Shown piece after piece: positions 15,309 to 26,587 of a stretch of 64,000 nucleotides of DNA; position 1 is the first letter of the stretch, and every line of letters starts with the position of its first letter. The position numbers and the translations under genes are program-made. Source of the stretch: Pseudomonas paraeruginosa PA7. GTDB lineage: Bacteria; Pseudomonadota; Gammaproteobacteria; Pseudomonadales; Pseudomonadaceae. The stretch spans positions 2,670,001 to 2,734,000 of the forward strand of contig NC_009656.1 in assembly GCF_000017205.1 (NCBI RefSeq). The letters are read 5' to 3'. The notes beneath the pieces are model-generated. The model ran no database searches. It was not told where the DNA came from and worked only from the letters and a program-made list of their open reading frames with translations.

Positions 15309-16925
15309 TCAGGCGCGCAGGCGTTGCAGGGCATCGCCCAGTTGCGCGGAGAGGCCGTGGAGGTCGCGGCTGGCGGCTTCGGTCTGCTCCACCTGTTCCT
15401 GGTTGCTGGAGGCGATCGAGGCGATTTCCGTGAGGTTGCGGGAAATGTCCTCGGCCACTGCGGTCTGTTCCTCGGCGGCGGTGGCAATCTGGCGGTTCAT
15501 GTCGCGGATCGACTCCACCGAGGTGGTGATCCGGCGCAGCATCGCGCCGGCGTTGGCGACCTGTTCGGCGCCGGCCTCGCTGCGCGACTGGCCGCTCTCG
15601 ATGGCGCGCGCGGCATTCACCGCGCCGTTCTGCACGGTATCGATGATCTGGTGGATCTCGGCGATCGATTCGGCGGTGCGCTGCGCCAGCGTGCGCACCT
15701 CGTCGGCGACCACCGCGAAGCCACGTCCGGCCTCGCCGGCACGGGCGGCTTCGATGGCCGCATTGAGGGCCAGCAGGTTGGTCTGTTCGGCGATGCCGCG
15801 GATCACGTCGAGGACCTTGCCGATCCGGCCGCTGTCGCTTTCCAGTTGGCGGATCACTTCCACCGTGCGGTCGATTTCCCTGCGCATCTCGCCGATGCTG
15901 CGGATCGTTTCTTCCATCACGTCCTCGCCGCGCTGGGCGGAGTCGTCCGCCTCGTCGGCGGCCCTGGCCGCGTCGCCGGCATAGCGTGCGACTTCCTGGG
16001 CGGTGGCGGACATTTCCTGCATCGCCGTGGCGACCTGGTCGGTGCGGCTGAACTGTTCGCGGGTGCCGGCCGCCATCAGGCTGGCGATCGCGTTCAGCGA
16101 GCCGCTGGCACTGTCCAGCTCGCGGGTGCTGCGGCGCAGCCGGTCGAAGATGTCCACCAGGAAGTCGCGCAGGGTGTTGGCGGCCAGGGCCAGCTTGCCG
16201 AGTTCATCCCGGCGCTGGATCTCGATGCGCTCGCCGAAGTCGCCGTGGCTGAGCTGGGCGATATGTTCGATCAGGCGTTGCACCGGACGGACCAGGTTGC
16301 GGTTGACCAGCCACAGGCTGAGCAGGGCCACGGCGAGGCTGGCGCCGACCAGCACCAGGCTGCCGAGCAGCACGGTGTTCCGGGCTTCGGCGCTGATGGC
16401 AGTGGATTGCCGATCACTGGCCTGGTGCAACTCGTCGCGCAGGGCCTGCATCTGCGCGGTGGTGGCGCGGTCGATGCCGGTCACCGCCTGGTCGCCGGCG
16501 ACGGGGTCGGCGCCGGCTGCGAGGAAGCGCTGTCGGCCCTGGCGGTAGGCGACGCCGAGCTGCCGATGTTCTTCTCGCAGGCGTTCGACCTGGGTCTTCA
16601 GCTCGCCTTCGGCAAGGTTGCCGAGCCGGCCGAGGATGTCCTGTACCGCCCGCTCCTGGGTTTCGAACTGGTTCCAGTATTTCGCCTGGGCCTCCGCCTG
16701 CCGCCCGCGCAGCAGGACGTTCTTCCATTCCTGGACCTGGCCACGGAACTGCAGGTTGGCTTCGTCGATCAGTTGCGCCGCCTGCACCGGACCGCCGAGC
16801 AGGTCGCGATAGGCGCGCACGTCTCCGGTCAGCGAGCCGAAGCAGGCCAGGGCGATGAGCAGCAGTGCCGCCAGGCTGCCGCCGAGCAGGACAAGGATTT
16901 GCGCACGTAGGGATTGTTGCAGCAT
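15309..16925 (-). CDS. ctpH: methyl-accepting chemotaxis protein CtpH (inorganic phosphate)
   Basis: The ATG at 16925 gives 538 residues. TM1 is near 10-30 ([20 protein letters not shown]), a helical periplasmic ligand domain spans about 35-185, TM2 is near 188-208, and a HAMP domain follows ([19 protein letters not shown]). The cytoplasmic hairpin tip ([20 protein letters not shown] and [20 protein letters not shown]) is the universal CheA/CheW-binding region. No C-terminal CheR-tethering pentapeptide is present. Gene order matches PAO1 PA2561, the chemoreceptor reported for phosphate taxis; the ligand assignment rests on that recall. Confidence 0.85.
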   Translation of the reverse strand: MLQQSLRAQILVLLGGSLAALLLIALACFGSLTGDVRAYRDLLGGPVQAAQLIDEANLQFRGQVQEWKNVLLRGRQAEAQAKYWNQFETQERAVQDILGRLGNLAEGELKTQVERLREEHRQLGVAYRQGRQRFLAAGADPVAGDQAVTGIDRATTAQMQALRDELHQASDRQSTAISAEARNTVLLGSLVLVGASLAVALLSLWLVNRNLVRPVQRLIEHIAQLSHGDFGERIEIQRRDELGKLALAANTLRDFLVDIFDRLRRSTRELDSASGSLNAIASLMAAGTREQFSRTDQVATAMQEMSATAQEVARYAGDAARAADEADDSAQRGEDVMEETIRSIGEMRREIDRTVEVIRQLESDSGRIGKVLDVIRGIAEQTNLLALNAAIEAARAGEAGRGFAVVADEVRTLAQRTAESIAEIHQIIDTVQNGAVNAARAIESGQSRSEAGAEQVANAGAMLRRITTSVESIRDMNRQIATAAEEQTAVAEDISRNLTEIASIASSNQEQVEQTEAASRDLHGLSAQLGDALQRLRA

Positions 16926-17142
16926 GGAACGCCTCGATGGATTGCCAGGTTGGGCCGGCACGCAGGCTGCGACGGGGCAGCCGAGGACGTCCCTGTGGCC
17001 CGGCGAGGTGGGCATGGCGCGTGTTCCGGCTCGCAGAGTATCGACAGCGGATCTGACAACTTGAGGACGATGCGGAGGCCGGGCCAGAGCCGACGAAGGG
17101 ATATAGCTGGCATGGATGTTCGGCGGGTGTTCGGTTAGTCTC

Positions 17143-17158
17143 TGTGATGCGTGTCACA
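17143..17158. promoter_or_regulatory. CRP/Vfr-type site
   Basis: TGTGATGCGTGTCACA is a perfect TGTGA-N6-TCACA dyad, the core recognised by CRP and its P. aeruginosa homologue Vfr. It ends 25 bp before the ATG at 17184 and 218 bp before the divergent ctpH start. At that position it could repress the small gene or activate ctpH. Confidence 0.6.
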
Positions 17159-17183
17159 CTGTGCCAGTCGAAGGAACTGACTC

Positions 17184-17471
17184 ATGGATGTCCCCCCCAC
17201 CGTTCAGGATGAACAAGCCGTTTCCCGCCAGTTGCACTCGCTGAGCGTGCGCAATCTCGCGCATCTGGCCGCCGCGCTGACCCAGCTGGGCTTCGAGCTG
17301 TCGCGCAGTTCGGATCCCGGGACGCGCCAGGCGGCCAGCACCTTCATCGGCCAGTTGGCCAGCATCAACCAGGATATCGACCGGCAGATCGAGCTGCTCG
17401 GCGCGCTGAATGCCGACAAGGTCGGTTTCCGCCTGCTGGACGAAGTGGAATATCCGGAGGCGCCCGAGTGA
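17184..17471 (+). CDS. hypothetical 95-residue helical protein
   Basis: Starts at ATG 17184 (MDVPPTVQDEQAVSRQ). The protein is soluble and alpha-helical (LHSLSVRNLAHLAAALTQLG, FIGQLASINQDIDRQIELL), with no signal peptide or cysteine. No family recognised. It is divergent from ctpH, and the CRP/Vfr-type dyad sits within its leader. Confidence 0.6.
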   Translation: MDVPPTVQDEQAVSRQLHSLSVRNLAHLAAALTQLGFELSRSSDPGTRQAASTFIGQLASINQDIDRQIELLGALNADKVGFRLLDEVEYPEAPE

Positions 17472-17544
17472 GCGGGGCGAGGGACAGGCAGGCGGGACGG
17501 GAGCGTTGCGGGCCGAGAGCGGCAGTCTCTCGGCGTGACGGGAG

Positions 17545-17775
17545 TCAGTCTTCTTGGCGCAGATCGCTGAGCATCTGTTCCCAGTACTGGTTGGCCTTGC
17601 GGTTGAGGTCGAAGGCGGCCTGGCGCAGCTGGTCGTATTCGGCGCCGCTGTAGCCACTTTCGCGCAGTTTCTGGCGTGCGGCATCGGCTTCTTCGCGCAG
17701 GCGGTTGTAGGTTGCCTGGTCGTCGGCCCAGGTCCTGCCTGTGCGCCGGGTGTATTTGTCCTGGGATTCAGCCAT
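17545..17775 (-). CDS. hypothetical 76-residue charged protein
   Basis: The ATG at 17775 (MAESQDKYTRRTGRTWADD) follows GGAGAA; a longer frame from 17814 is less likely. It is a highly charged, helical protein (YNRLREEADAARQKLRESG, DLNRKANQYWEQMLSDL), with coiled-coil character and no cysteine. Convergent with the 95-residue gene. Role unknown. Confidence 0.6.
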   Translation of the reverse strand: MAESQDKYTRRTGRTWADDQATYNRLREEADAARQKLRESGYSGAEYDQLRQAAFDLNRKANQYWEQMLSDLRQED

Positions 17776-18091
17776 GGGTTCTCCTTGCGGGCCGGGTGGT
17801 TCTCGGAAAAACACTGCGCTGAACAGACTTTGTCCGTCGGCAAAAATTCAAAAAAATCTGACAGGTTGTCTGTCTTCGCGAGTGGTACAAGCGTCCCAAC
17901 CTTGATCGGCTGCCGATGAAATTTGTGCGTTCCTCGCCAAGTCGGCTAGCTTGTTCAGGCTTGCGTGTTGGCGCGTCCGTTCTCTCCGGTAAGCTGGAAA
18001 GGCGGCGGTCGGGCACCAGGAGGCGCGGCGGCGGCATGGCAACGGGTTTGACTTCATCTCTCCCGACAGGGTTTGCGAGTAAGGAAAGGCT
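17776..18091 (+). other. divergent intergenic region
   Basis: Lies between the leftward 76-residue gene and the rightward lipoprotein gene. It contains an AT-rich patch near 17,840-17,860 (caaaaattcaaaaaaatctgac) that is a likely promoter region, and a small dyad GACAG-N5-CTGTC. A ribosome site (AAGGAAAGG) lies just before the ATG at 18092. No gene recognised. Confidence 0.4.
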
Positions 18092-18634
18092 ATGAGAAAC
18101 AGGGCGTCCGGCTTGGCGCTGGTGATTGTGGCGGGACTCGTGGCGGGTTGCGCAAGCAGTGGCTATCAGCCGGAAGTCGAGTGGCCGGCCGGCTGGCAGG
18201 TGATCACCGAGAGCATCCCGCTGGAAGCCGCCGAGGCCGACCAGCTCGGCTCGCGCCAACTGGCGACGAAGATCGGCCCGGGCGGCGAAAAGGAAGCGAG
18301 CATCGAACTGCTCAGCCTGAAGATGCTGGAGGAGGAGTCGGTGGAAATCGACGGCCAGTTCCAGAGCGTCTTCGACGTCGTCCAGTCGGGCTACCGCAAG
18401 GCCGGACTCGGCTCGCGCTGCACCACGCCGATCCGCTCCAATCTCGGCGGCCTGGCGTCGCTGGAGACCCATTGCCGGATCAGCCAGGGCAGCGAGGTCC
18501 TGCTGACCCAGATCGTGGCGATGGCCCTGGGGCAGCGGGCCATGTATTCCCTCGTGTATACCGCCAGCCCGGCCAACAGCGTGGTCTACCGGCAAAGCTA
18601 CCTGCGCACCCGGGCCAGCCTGGTCCTGCGCTGA
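18092..18634 (+). CDS. DUF4946 lipoprotein
   Basis: A 180-residue protein beginning with a lipoprotein signal (LALVIVAGLVAGCASSG; lipid-modified Cys near residue 20, with no Asp at +2, so outer-membrane sorting is likely). The body (VEWPAGWQVITESIPLEAAE ... QVLLTQIVAMAL-like) matches the DUF4946 Pseudomonas family. Function is not established. It is convergent with the tiny Cys-rich gene at 18674. Confidence 0.7.
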   Translation: MRNRASGLALVIVAGLVAGCASSGYQPEVEWPAGWQVITESIPLEAAEADQLGSRQLATKIGPGGEKEASIELLSLKMLEEESVEIDGQFQSVFDVVQSGYRKAGLGSRCTTPIRSNLGGLASLETHCRISQGSEVLLTQIVAMALGQRAMYSLVYTASPANSVVYRQSYLRTRASLVLR

Positions 18635-18673
18635 GGCGCCAGCCGGCCGTCTCCAGGGCGCGGCCGGCGCCGC

Positions 18674-18820
18674 TCAGGCTTCCTCGGGCGGGGCCTGGAC
18701 GCTGAGATAGCGATGGGCGCCGCAACGCCGGCAACGTTGGCGCAGCATCAGGTCGGGGCCTACCGTGACCAGGCTGCCTGGGTCCCAGCGGCAACCTCGC
18801 AAGAAGCAACGCAAGCGCAT
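18674..18820 (-). CDS. 48-residue PSPA7-type Cys-rich protein
   Basis: Minus-strand frame from the ATG at 18820, starting MRLRCFLRGCRWDPGS and containing MLRQRCRRCGAHRYLS. The C-x4-C and C-x2-C pairs plus CGAHRY are the hallmark of a very small Pseudomonas family that I recognise from other genomes. Four cysteines suggest a zinc knuckle. GGAGG lies upstream of the ATG. Too short for most gene finders, but the pattern is convincing. Confidence 0.7.
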   Translation of the reverse strand: MRLRCFLRGCRWDPGSLVTVGPDLMLRQRCRRCGAHRYLSVQAPPEEA

Positions 18821-18953
18821 GAATCCTCCCGGCGGGGCGCGGCCCCGTCCACAGAACAGGCAGTGGCGGCATGGTTCACTCCGGCTTGTTCTTGTGTGGA
18901 GATGCGGGCAGCCTGCGGCGAAGCCTCTAGAATGGGCAACCTAAATTCACCGG

Positions 18954-19646
18954 CTATTCGGCGGCGGGATTCATCACCCAGCTGGCTGCGGTGACCTGGG
19001 GGGCCAGGCACAGCTCGCCGACCATCTGCTCCACCAGCGAGTCCTCCTTGTGCAGGGTGAACACCACCGCGTTCACCTCCACGTTGCCGCTGCCTTTCAG
19101 CGCGTGGCTTTCCAGGCTCTGCAGGTTCAGGCGGTTGTCGCCCATGCGTTGCAGCAGTTGCATGCGCACCAGGGCTTCGTTGCGCGCCTCGCAGGACACG
19201 CTGATCTGGTAGAAGCGCTCCTGCTCGGCCTCGCCCGAGGTGTGGCGCTCCACCACGCGGCCGAGGGCGGGGAGGAACAGGTTGGCGATGACGATCAGGG
19301 CGGTGGTCAGGCAGGCCGCCAGGATGAACCCGCTGCCCGCCAGGACGCCGATCGCACCGGTGCTCCAGATGCTCGCAGCGGTACTCAGGCCGCGCACGCT
19401 GAGGCCGTCGCGCATGATCACGCCGGCGCCGAGGAAGCCGATGCCGCTGACCACCTGGGCCGCCATGCGGGTCACGCTGACCTCGTTGTCGAGCAGCAGC
19501 GGCAGGATCGAGAAGCTCGCGGCGCCGAGCGCGACCATCGCGTGGGTGGCCATGCCCGAGGAACGCTGCCGCCATTGCCGCTCGAGGCCGACCAGCGCGC
19601 CGAGGCAGAGAGCCGTCACCAGGCCGATGGCGATATCCGGGGTCAT
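18954..19646 (-). CDS. MgtC/SapB-family membrane protein
   Basis: From the ATG at 19646, 230 residues. The N-terminal membrane domain carries ALVGLERQWRQRSSGMATHA and VVSGIGFLGAGVIMRDG followed by GLSTAASIWSTGAIGVLAG, the MgtC/SapB signature, with about five helices. A cytosolic C-terminal domain (ACT-like, about 150-230) follows. MgtC proteins modulate ATP synthase and virulence under low Mg or acid in other bacteria; this member's role is unknown. It is divergent from the acyl-CoA ligase gene. Confidence 0.85.
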   Translation of the reverse strand: MTPDIAIGLVTALCLGALVGLERQWRQRSSGMATHAMVALGAASFSILPLLLDNEVSVTRMAAQVVSGIGFLGAGVIMRDGLSVRGLSTAASIWSTGAIGVLAGSGFILAACLTTALIVIANLFLPALGRVVERHTSGEAEQERFYQISVSCEARNEALVRMQLLQRMGDNRLNLQSLESHALKGSGNVEVNAVVFTLHKEDSLVEQMVGELCLAPQVTAASWVMNPAAE

Positions 19647-19741
19647 GCTGTGCTCCTGGCAGGAAAACCGCCCATTGTACCCTTTGCCAGCACTCGCCGC
19701 AGGTGAGGGCCGGCACATGCGGCTCGCCGCTTGCGTTTACC

Positions 19742-19757
19742 TTTACGTTAACGTAAA
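19742..19757 (+). promoter_or_regulatory. perfect 16-bp palindrome resembling the LiuR/MerR operator
   Basis: TTTACGTTAACGTAAA is a perfect palindrome and agrees with the operator consensus I recall for LiuR, the MerR-family regulator of branched-chain amino acid catabolism. TTTACC immediately before it could be a -35, with a 19-bp spacer, the wide spacing typical of MerR-activated promoters. It is 111 bp upstream of the first CoA ligase gene. Confidence 0.65.
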
Positions 19758-19868
19758 CATGCACTTCGACTTCACCGATACCGGCGGACCGGTGTCCGTC
19801 GTCGCGTCCTTGCGGCGAGGGACGACGGTTCAGCGACATTCCCAGAACAACCACAACAAGGGAAAGCC

Positions 19869-21554
<1,686 letters not shown>

Positions 21555-21632
21555 AGGTCGGCAGAGGGATGGAGCGTCGCCGCGCTCCTGCGCTAAGGTG
21601 GCGAGTGGCGCGCGGCTAGGCGAGAGAGACGG

Positions 21633-22694
21633 GTGAAGAGCGACGGGCAGGAGCGGACCACGGCCAAGGGCACCATCTCGGTGCGCCTGGTCGGCGAGGC
21701 GCTGGTGGAATGGCGACGGCGCGGTGGCGCCGAGCGCGAGATCCTGGAAGCCGCCGGCATCGAGCCGGAAGTGCTCGGCAAACCCTACGCACGGGTCACC
21801 TCCCAGGCCTACTCGCGGCTCTGGCTGGATCTCGCCCGGCGGATGGACGACGAGTTCTTCGGCATGGACTCGCGGCGCCTGAAAAGCGGCAGCTTCGCCT
21901 TCATGAGCCGCTGCGCGATCCACGAGCCGACCCTGGAACCGGCGCTGGGCGGTATTCTGCGCTTCCTCTGCCTGCAGTTCGACGATCTCCAGCCGCGCCT
22001 GCAGCGGCGCGGCGGCCTGGCGGAAATCGTCGTCGACGAGGCGCCCGGGCGACATGGCCGGGCGCTGGCCTATTTCACCCTGTGGATGATCACCCATGGC
22101 CTGGCCTGCTGGCTGGTCGGCCGGCGCATCCCGATCCTCGCCATCGACCTGCGTTGCCCGCAGCCGGACTACATCGAGGACTACCGGGTGATGTTCAGCG
22201 ACAACCTGCGCTTCTCCCGTCCCGTCAGCCGCCTGCTGTTCAATGCCGACTGCCTGGCCCTGCCGATCCGTCGTGACAGCCGGGAGCTGCGGCGCTTCCT
22301 GCTCGGCGCGCCGGCCAACATCCTGGTCCGCTACCGCGATCCGCAGAGCCTGGCGGCGCGCGTCAAGGCCTACCTGCGCAGCCTGCGGCCGGAGCGCTGG
22401 CCGGACCTGGAGGCATTGGCCGGACACTTCTTCATGGCCTCCTCGACCCTGCGCCGCAAGCTGTCCCTGGAAGGGCAGAGCTACCAGGCGCTGAAGGACC
22501 AGGTCCGCCGCGACCTGGCCATCGCGCGGCTGGACGCCGGCGCGGCGAACTTCGCCGAACTGGCGCTGGAGCTGGGCTTCGCCGATGGCAGCGCGTTCCA
22601 CAAGGCGTTCAAGAAATGGACCGGCTCTACACCCGGCCAGTACCGTGCGCAGATGCCGGTGGACGGAGGACGCTCGCCCCAGGGACAAGACTGA
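21633..22694 (+). CDS. AraC-family transcriptional regulator
   Basis: GTG start at 21633, 353 residues. An N-terminal arabinose-binding-like domain (about 40-230) precedes the HTH_18 pair in the C-terminus: EALAGHFFMASSTLRRKLSL and FAELALELGFADGSAFHKAF, ending in the classical KWTGSTPGQYR. This layout is the OruR/ArgR-type AraC subfamily. It sits inside the acyl-CoA cluster between two ligase genes and probably controls the downstream catabolic genes; the inducer is unknown. Confidence 0.85.
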   Translation: MKSDGQERTTAKGTISVRLVGEALVEWRRRGGAEREILEAAGIEPEVLGKPYARVTSQAYSRLWLDLARRMDDEFFGMDSRRLKSGSFAFMSRCAIHEPTLEPALGGILRFLCLQFDDLQPRLQRRGGLAEIVVDEAPGRHGRALAYFTLWMITHGLACWLVGRRIPILAIDLRCPQPDYIEDYRVMFSDNLRFSRPVSRLLFNADCLALPIRRDSRELRRFLLGAPANILVRYRDPQSLAARVKAYLRSLRPERWPDLEALAGHFFMASSTLRRKLSLEGQSYQALKDQVRRDLAIARLDAGAANFAELALELGFADGSAFHKAFKKWTGSTPGQYRAQMPVDGGRSPQGQD

Positions 22695-22898
22695 TCCGCC
22701 CGGCCTGCTGTCCGCAACGCTCAGCCCACCCGCCGATTGCGCTATCCCGGGCGTGGCGCAGCCCGTTCGGCGCGTCCCGGCGGCCCTCGACTGTCCAAAC
22801 CGCTCAGGCAGATTGAAGCCTTTCGACATTGCCCCCTGCCGGCCCCGGCGGGAAGATTCCGCTTGCTCCGTACAAAAACAAGCCGAGGAGTCCTTGCA

Positions 22899-24566
22899 AT
22901 GCGCGACTACGCCACCACCGCCGCCGGGTTCGATCTGCAGCGGACCGCCGCCGCCACGCTTTCCGGCACGCTTCAGGCGCTCAACGCCTGCGTCGAGTGC
23001 TGCGACCGGCATGCCCTGCCGGGACGGATCGCGTTGTTCTGGGAGGGCAAGGATGGCAGTCGCGCCAGCTACACCTTCAGCGAGCTGAAAGCGCTCTCCG
23101 GGCGTTTCGCCAATTTCCTCCAGGCCCAGGGCGTACGCCCGGGCGATTGCGTCGCCGGCCTGTTGCCGCGCACACCCGAGCTGCTGGTCACCATCCTCGG
23201 CGCCTGGCGCCTGGGTGCGGTGTACCAGCCGCTGTTCACCGCCTTCGGCCCGAAGGCCATCGAGCACCGCGTGGCGACCGCCGGCAGCAAGGTGCTGGTC
23301 ACCGACGCGGCCAACCGCGACAAGCTCGATGAACTCGCCGATCCGCCTCTGGCCGTCACCGTCGGCGGACCGAAGGGGCAGGGCATTCGTCGCGGCGATT
23401 TCAGCTTCTGGGCCGAGCTGGAGCGCTATCCGGCCGAATTCGAGCCGGTCCCGCGCAGCGGCGAGGATCCGTTCCTGATGATGTTCACCTCCGGCACCAC
23501 CGGCCTGGCCAAACCGGTGCCGGTGCCGCTGAAGGCGATCCTTGCCTTCGTCGGCTACCTGCGCGAGGCGGTGGACCTGCGCCCGGAGGACGCCTTCTGG
23601 AACCTTGCCGACCCCGGCTGGGCCTATGGCCTCTACTACGCGGTCACCGGCCCCCTCGCCATGGGCCACCCGACCACTTTCTACGAAGGCCCGTTCAGCG
23701 TGGAAAGCACTTGCCGGATCATCCGTGACTACGGCATCACCAACCTCGCCGGATCGCCCACCGCCTATCGCCTGCTGATGGCTGCCGGCGCGGCCGCGGA
23801 AGCTGCGCTGAAGGGGCGCCTGCGCGCGGTCAGCAGCGCCGGCGAACCGTTGACGCCAGAGGTGATCCGCTGGTTCGCCGAGAGGCTCGGCAGCACCATC
23901 CACGATCACTACGGGCAGACCGAGCTGGGTATGGTGCTGTGCAACCACCACGCCCTGGCGCACCCGGTACGGATCGGTGCCGCCGGTTTCGCCTGTCCCG
24001 GCCATCGGGTGGTGGTGCTGGACGACGCGCTCAACGAACTGCCGCCCGGCCAGCCGGGCATCCTCGCCCTCGACCGGCGGCGTTCGCCGCTGATGTGGTT
24101 CCCCGGCTACCAGGGGCTGGAGACCGCTGCCTTCGTCGGCGACTACTACCTGAGCGGCGATACCGTCGAACTCAACGAGGACGGCAGCATCAGCTTCGTC
24201 GGCCGCGCCGACGACGTCATCACCACCTCCGGCTACCGGGTCGGCCCGTTCGACGTGGAGAGCGCGCTGATCGAGCACCCGGCGGTGATGGAGGCGGCGG
24301 TGATCGGCAAACCCGATCCGGAGCGCACCGAACTGGTCAAGGCCTTCGTCGTGCTCTGCGCCGGCCACCGGCCGACGCCGGAGCTGGCGGACGAACTACA
24401 GCGATACGTGCGCCAACGCCTGTCGGCGCACGCCTACCCGCGGGAGATCGAGTTCCTCGAGGAACTGCCGAAGACCCCCAGCGGCAAGATCCAGCGTTTT
24501 CTCCTGCGCAACCAGGAGATCGCCCGGCAACGCGAGGCGGCGCCCCTGGCGGCCGCCGCGAACTGA
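22899..24566 (+). CDS. acyl/acetyl-CoA synthetase-type AMP-binding enzyme
   Basis: The ATG at 22899 with AGGAG upstream gives 555 residues (a longer frame from 22737 lacks a ribosome site). Motifs: [15 protein letters not shown], an altered P-loop where the usual PKG reads [34 protein letters not shown] and the terminal [12 protein letters not shown] with the catalytic Lys. It resembles the ACSM/acetyl-CoA-synthetase-like branch. With a second ligase nearby, the two likely activate different acids of one pathway, or an acid and a shortened product. Confidence 0.85.
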   Translation: MRDYATTAAGFDLQRTAAATLSGTLQALNACVECCDRHALPGRIALFWEGKDGSRASYTFSELKALSGRFANFLQAQGVRPGDCVAGLLPRTPELLVTILGAWRLGAVYQPLFTAFGPKAIEHRVATAGSKVLVTDAANRDKLDELADPPLAVTVGGPKGQGIRRGDFSFWAELERYPAEFEPVPRSGEDPFLMMFTSGTTGLAKPVPVPLKAILAFVGYLREAVDLRPEDAFWNLADPGWAYGLYYAVTGPLAMGHPTTFYEGPFSVESTCRIIRDYGITNLAGSPTAYRLLMAAGAAAEAALKGRLRAVSSAGEPLTPEVIRWFAERLGSTIHDHYGQTELGMVLCNHHALAHPVRIGAAGFACPGHRVVVLDDALNELPPGQPGILALDRRRSPLMWFPGYQGLETAAFVGDYYLSGDTVELNEDGSISFVGRADDVITTSGYRVGPFDVESALIEHPAVMEAAVIGKPDPERTELVKAFVVLCAGHRPTPELADELQRYVRQRLSAHAYPREIEFLEELPKTPSGKIQRFLLRNQEIARQREAAPLAAAAN

Positions 24567-24584
24567 TTCAGCAGGAGAAACGAC

Positions 24585-25352
24585 GTGCGTATCGAAAATC
24601 GAGTGTTCCTGGTTACCGGCGGCAGCTCCGGCCTCGGCGCCGCCACCGCGAAGATGCTGGTGGAGCAGGGCGGCAAGGTGGTGCTGGCCGACATCAACGC
24701 CGAGGCCGGCGCGGCCAGGGCCGCCGAGCTTGGCGCCCAGGCGCGCTTCGTCAGGGCCGACATCGCCAGCGAGGCCGACGGCCGTCAGGCCGTGGCCACT
24801 GCACTGGAGGCCTTCGGCGGCCTCCATGGCCTGGCCAATTGCGCGGGCGTGGCGCCGGCCGAGAAGGTCCTCGGGCGCAACGGCATACACGCCCTGGAGA
24901 GTTTCCGCCGGGTCATCGACATCAACCTGGTGGGCAGTTTCAACATGCTCCGCCTGGCCGCCGAGGCCATGTCCCAGGGCCAGCCGGACGAGGGCGGCGA
25001 GCGCGGGGTGATCGTCAATACCGCCTCGGTGGCGGCGTTCGATGGGCAGATCGGCCAGGCGGCCTATTCCGCCTCGAAGAGCGGGGTGGTCGGCATGACC
25101 CTACCGATCGCCCGCGAGCTGGCGCGCTTCGGCATCCGCGTGATGACCATCGCCCCGGGCATCTTCGAGACGCCGATGATGGCTGGCATGCCCCAGGAAG
25201 TTCGCGATTCCCTCGGTGCCAGCGTGCCGTTCCCGCCACGCCTGGGACGCCCGGACGAATACGCCGCGCTGGTCCGGCAGATCATCGAGAACAGCATGCT
25301 CAACGGCGAAGTGATTCGCCTCGACGGCGCCATCCGCATGGCTGCCCGCTAA
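24585..25352 (+). CDS. short-chain dehydrogenase, 3-hydroxyacyl-CoA type
   Basis: GTG start at 24585 (GGAG upstream), 255 residues. [13 protein letters not shown] is the NAD-binding glycine motif, CAGVAPAEK the NAG-type motif, and [12 protein letters not shown] with YSASKSG gives the Ser-Tyr-Lys catalytic set. Resembles 17-beta-HSD10 / 3-hydroxyacyl-CoA dehydrogenases, which fits a beta-oxidation step between hydration and thiolysis. It lies 18 bp after the ligase and 16 bp before the thiolase. Confidence 0.85.
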   Translation: MRIENRVFLVTGGSSGLGAATAKMLVEQGGKVVLADINAEAGAARAAELGAQARFVRADIASEADGRQAVATALEAFGGLHGLANCAGVAPAEKVLGRNGIHALESFRRVIDINLVGSFNMLRLAAEAMSQGQPDEGGERGVIVNTASVAAFDGQIGQAAYSASKSGVVGMTLPIARELARFGIRVMTIAPGIFETPMMAGMPQEVRDSLGASVPFPPRLGRPDEYAALVRQIIENSMLNGEVIRLDGAIRMAAR

Positions 25353-25368
25353 GCAGGAGGAACAGAAC

Positions 25369-26559
25369 ATGAACCGCGAAGACCCGATCGTCATTGTCAG
25401 CGCCGCCCGCACTCCCATGGGTGGTTACCTCGGCGACTTCAAGGAGGTGAGCGCCGCGACCCTCGGCGCCGCCGCGGTACGCGCCGCGGTGGAGCGTGCG
25501 CGGCTGCAGGCCGACGAGGTGGACGAGGCGGTGCTCGGCTGCGTGCTCGCCGCCGGCCAGGGCCAGGCGCCGGCGCGCCAGGCGGTGCTCGGTGCCGGGC
25601 TGGCGCGCGGCACACCGTGTTCGACGCTGAACAAGATGTGCGGCTCCGGCATGAAGGCGCTGATGCTCACCCACGATGCGCTGCTCGCCGGCAGCGCGCG
25701 GGTGGCGCTGGCCGGCGGCATGGAAAGCATGTCCAGCGCCCCCTACCTGCTGGAGCGCGCGCGCAGCGGCTACCGCATGGGCCATGGCAGGGTGCTCGAC
25801 CACATGTTCCTCGACGGTCTCGAGGACGCCTACGACAAGGGTCGCCTGATGGGTACCTTCGCCGAGGATTGCGCCGAGGCCTACGGCTTCACCCGCGAGG
25901 CGCAGGATGAGTTCGCCGTGGCCTCGCTGACCCGCGCGCAGAAGGCCATGCAGGAGGGCCGCTTCCAGGCCGAGATCGTGCCGCTGACGGTCGCCGCCGG
26001 CAAGACCGAGCGCCTGGTGGACAGCGACGAGCAGCCGCCGAAGGCCCGGCTGGACAAGATCCCGACCCTGAAGCCGGCGTTCCGCGAGGGCGGCACGGTG
26101 ACCGCGGCCAACTCCAGCTCGATTTCCGACGGCGCCGCCGCGCTGGTCCTGATGCGGCTTTCCGAAGCCGAGCGGCGTGGCCTGGCGCCCTTGGCGGCGA
26201 TCCGCGGCCATGCCTCCTTCGCCGACGCGCCGAACCTGTTCCCCACCGCGCCGGTCGGCGCGGTGAAGCGCCTGATGCAGCGCACCGGCTGGTCGCTGGG
26301 CGAGGTCGACCTGTTCGAGGTCAACGAAGCTTTCGCCGTGGTTGGCATGGCGGCGATGCGCGATCTCGACCTCTCCCACGAGCGCCTCAACGTGCACGGC
26401 GGCGCCTGTGCTCTGGGCCATCCGATCGGCGCGTCCGGTGCGCGGATCGTCGTGACCCTGCTCAACGCCCTGCAGCAGCACGACCTCGACCGTGGTGTCG
26501 CAGCGGTCTGCATCGGCGGCGGCGAGGCTACCGCGCTCGCCGTCGAGCGCCTGCGCTGA
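25369..26559 (+). CDS. acetyl-CoA acyltransferase (thiolase)
   Basis: A 396-residue thiolase. Nucleophile Cys91 sits in [21 protein letters not shown] holds the Asn/Glu/Ala set; [14 protein letters not shown] carries the catalytic His; the final [11 protein letters not shown] supplies the second Cys. It cleaves 3-ketoacyl-CoA with CoA, or runs in the biosynthetic direction. It starts 16 bp after the SDR gene and is followed after 28 bp by an acyl-CoA dehydrogenase gene, so it belongs to the operon. Confidence 0.9.
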   Translation: MNREDPIVIVSAARTPMGGYLGDFKEVSAATLGAAAVRAAVERARLQADEVDEAVLGCVLAAGQGQAPARQAVLGAGLARGTPCSTLNKMCGSGMKALMLTHDALLAGSARVALAGGMESMSSAPYLLERARSGYRMGHGRVLDHMFLDGLEDAYDKGRLMGTFAEDCAEAYGFTREAQDEFAVASLTRAQKAMQEGRFQAEIVPLTVAAGKTERLVDSDEQPPKARLDKIPTLKPAFREGGTVTAANSSSISDGAAALVLMRLSEAERRGLAPLAAIRGHASFADAPNLFPTAPVGAVKRLMQRTGWSLGEVDLFEVNEAFAVVGMAAMRDLDLSHERLNVHGGACALGHPIGASGARIVVTLLNALQQHDLDRGVAAVCIGGGEATALAVERLR

Positions 26560-26587
26560 TGAATGCGTTGATGAAGAGGAGCCCGCG

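Noticed and set aside
17858..17874. A quorum-sensing box
   Set aside because: Only a 5-bp GACAG/CTGTC dyad with the wrong spacing for LasR or RhlR.
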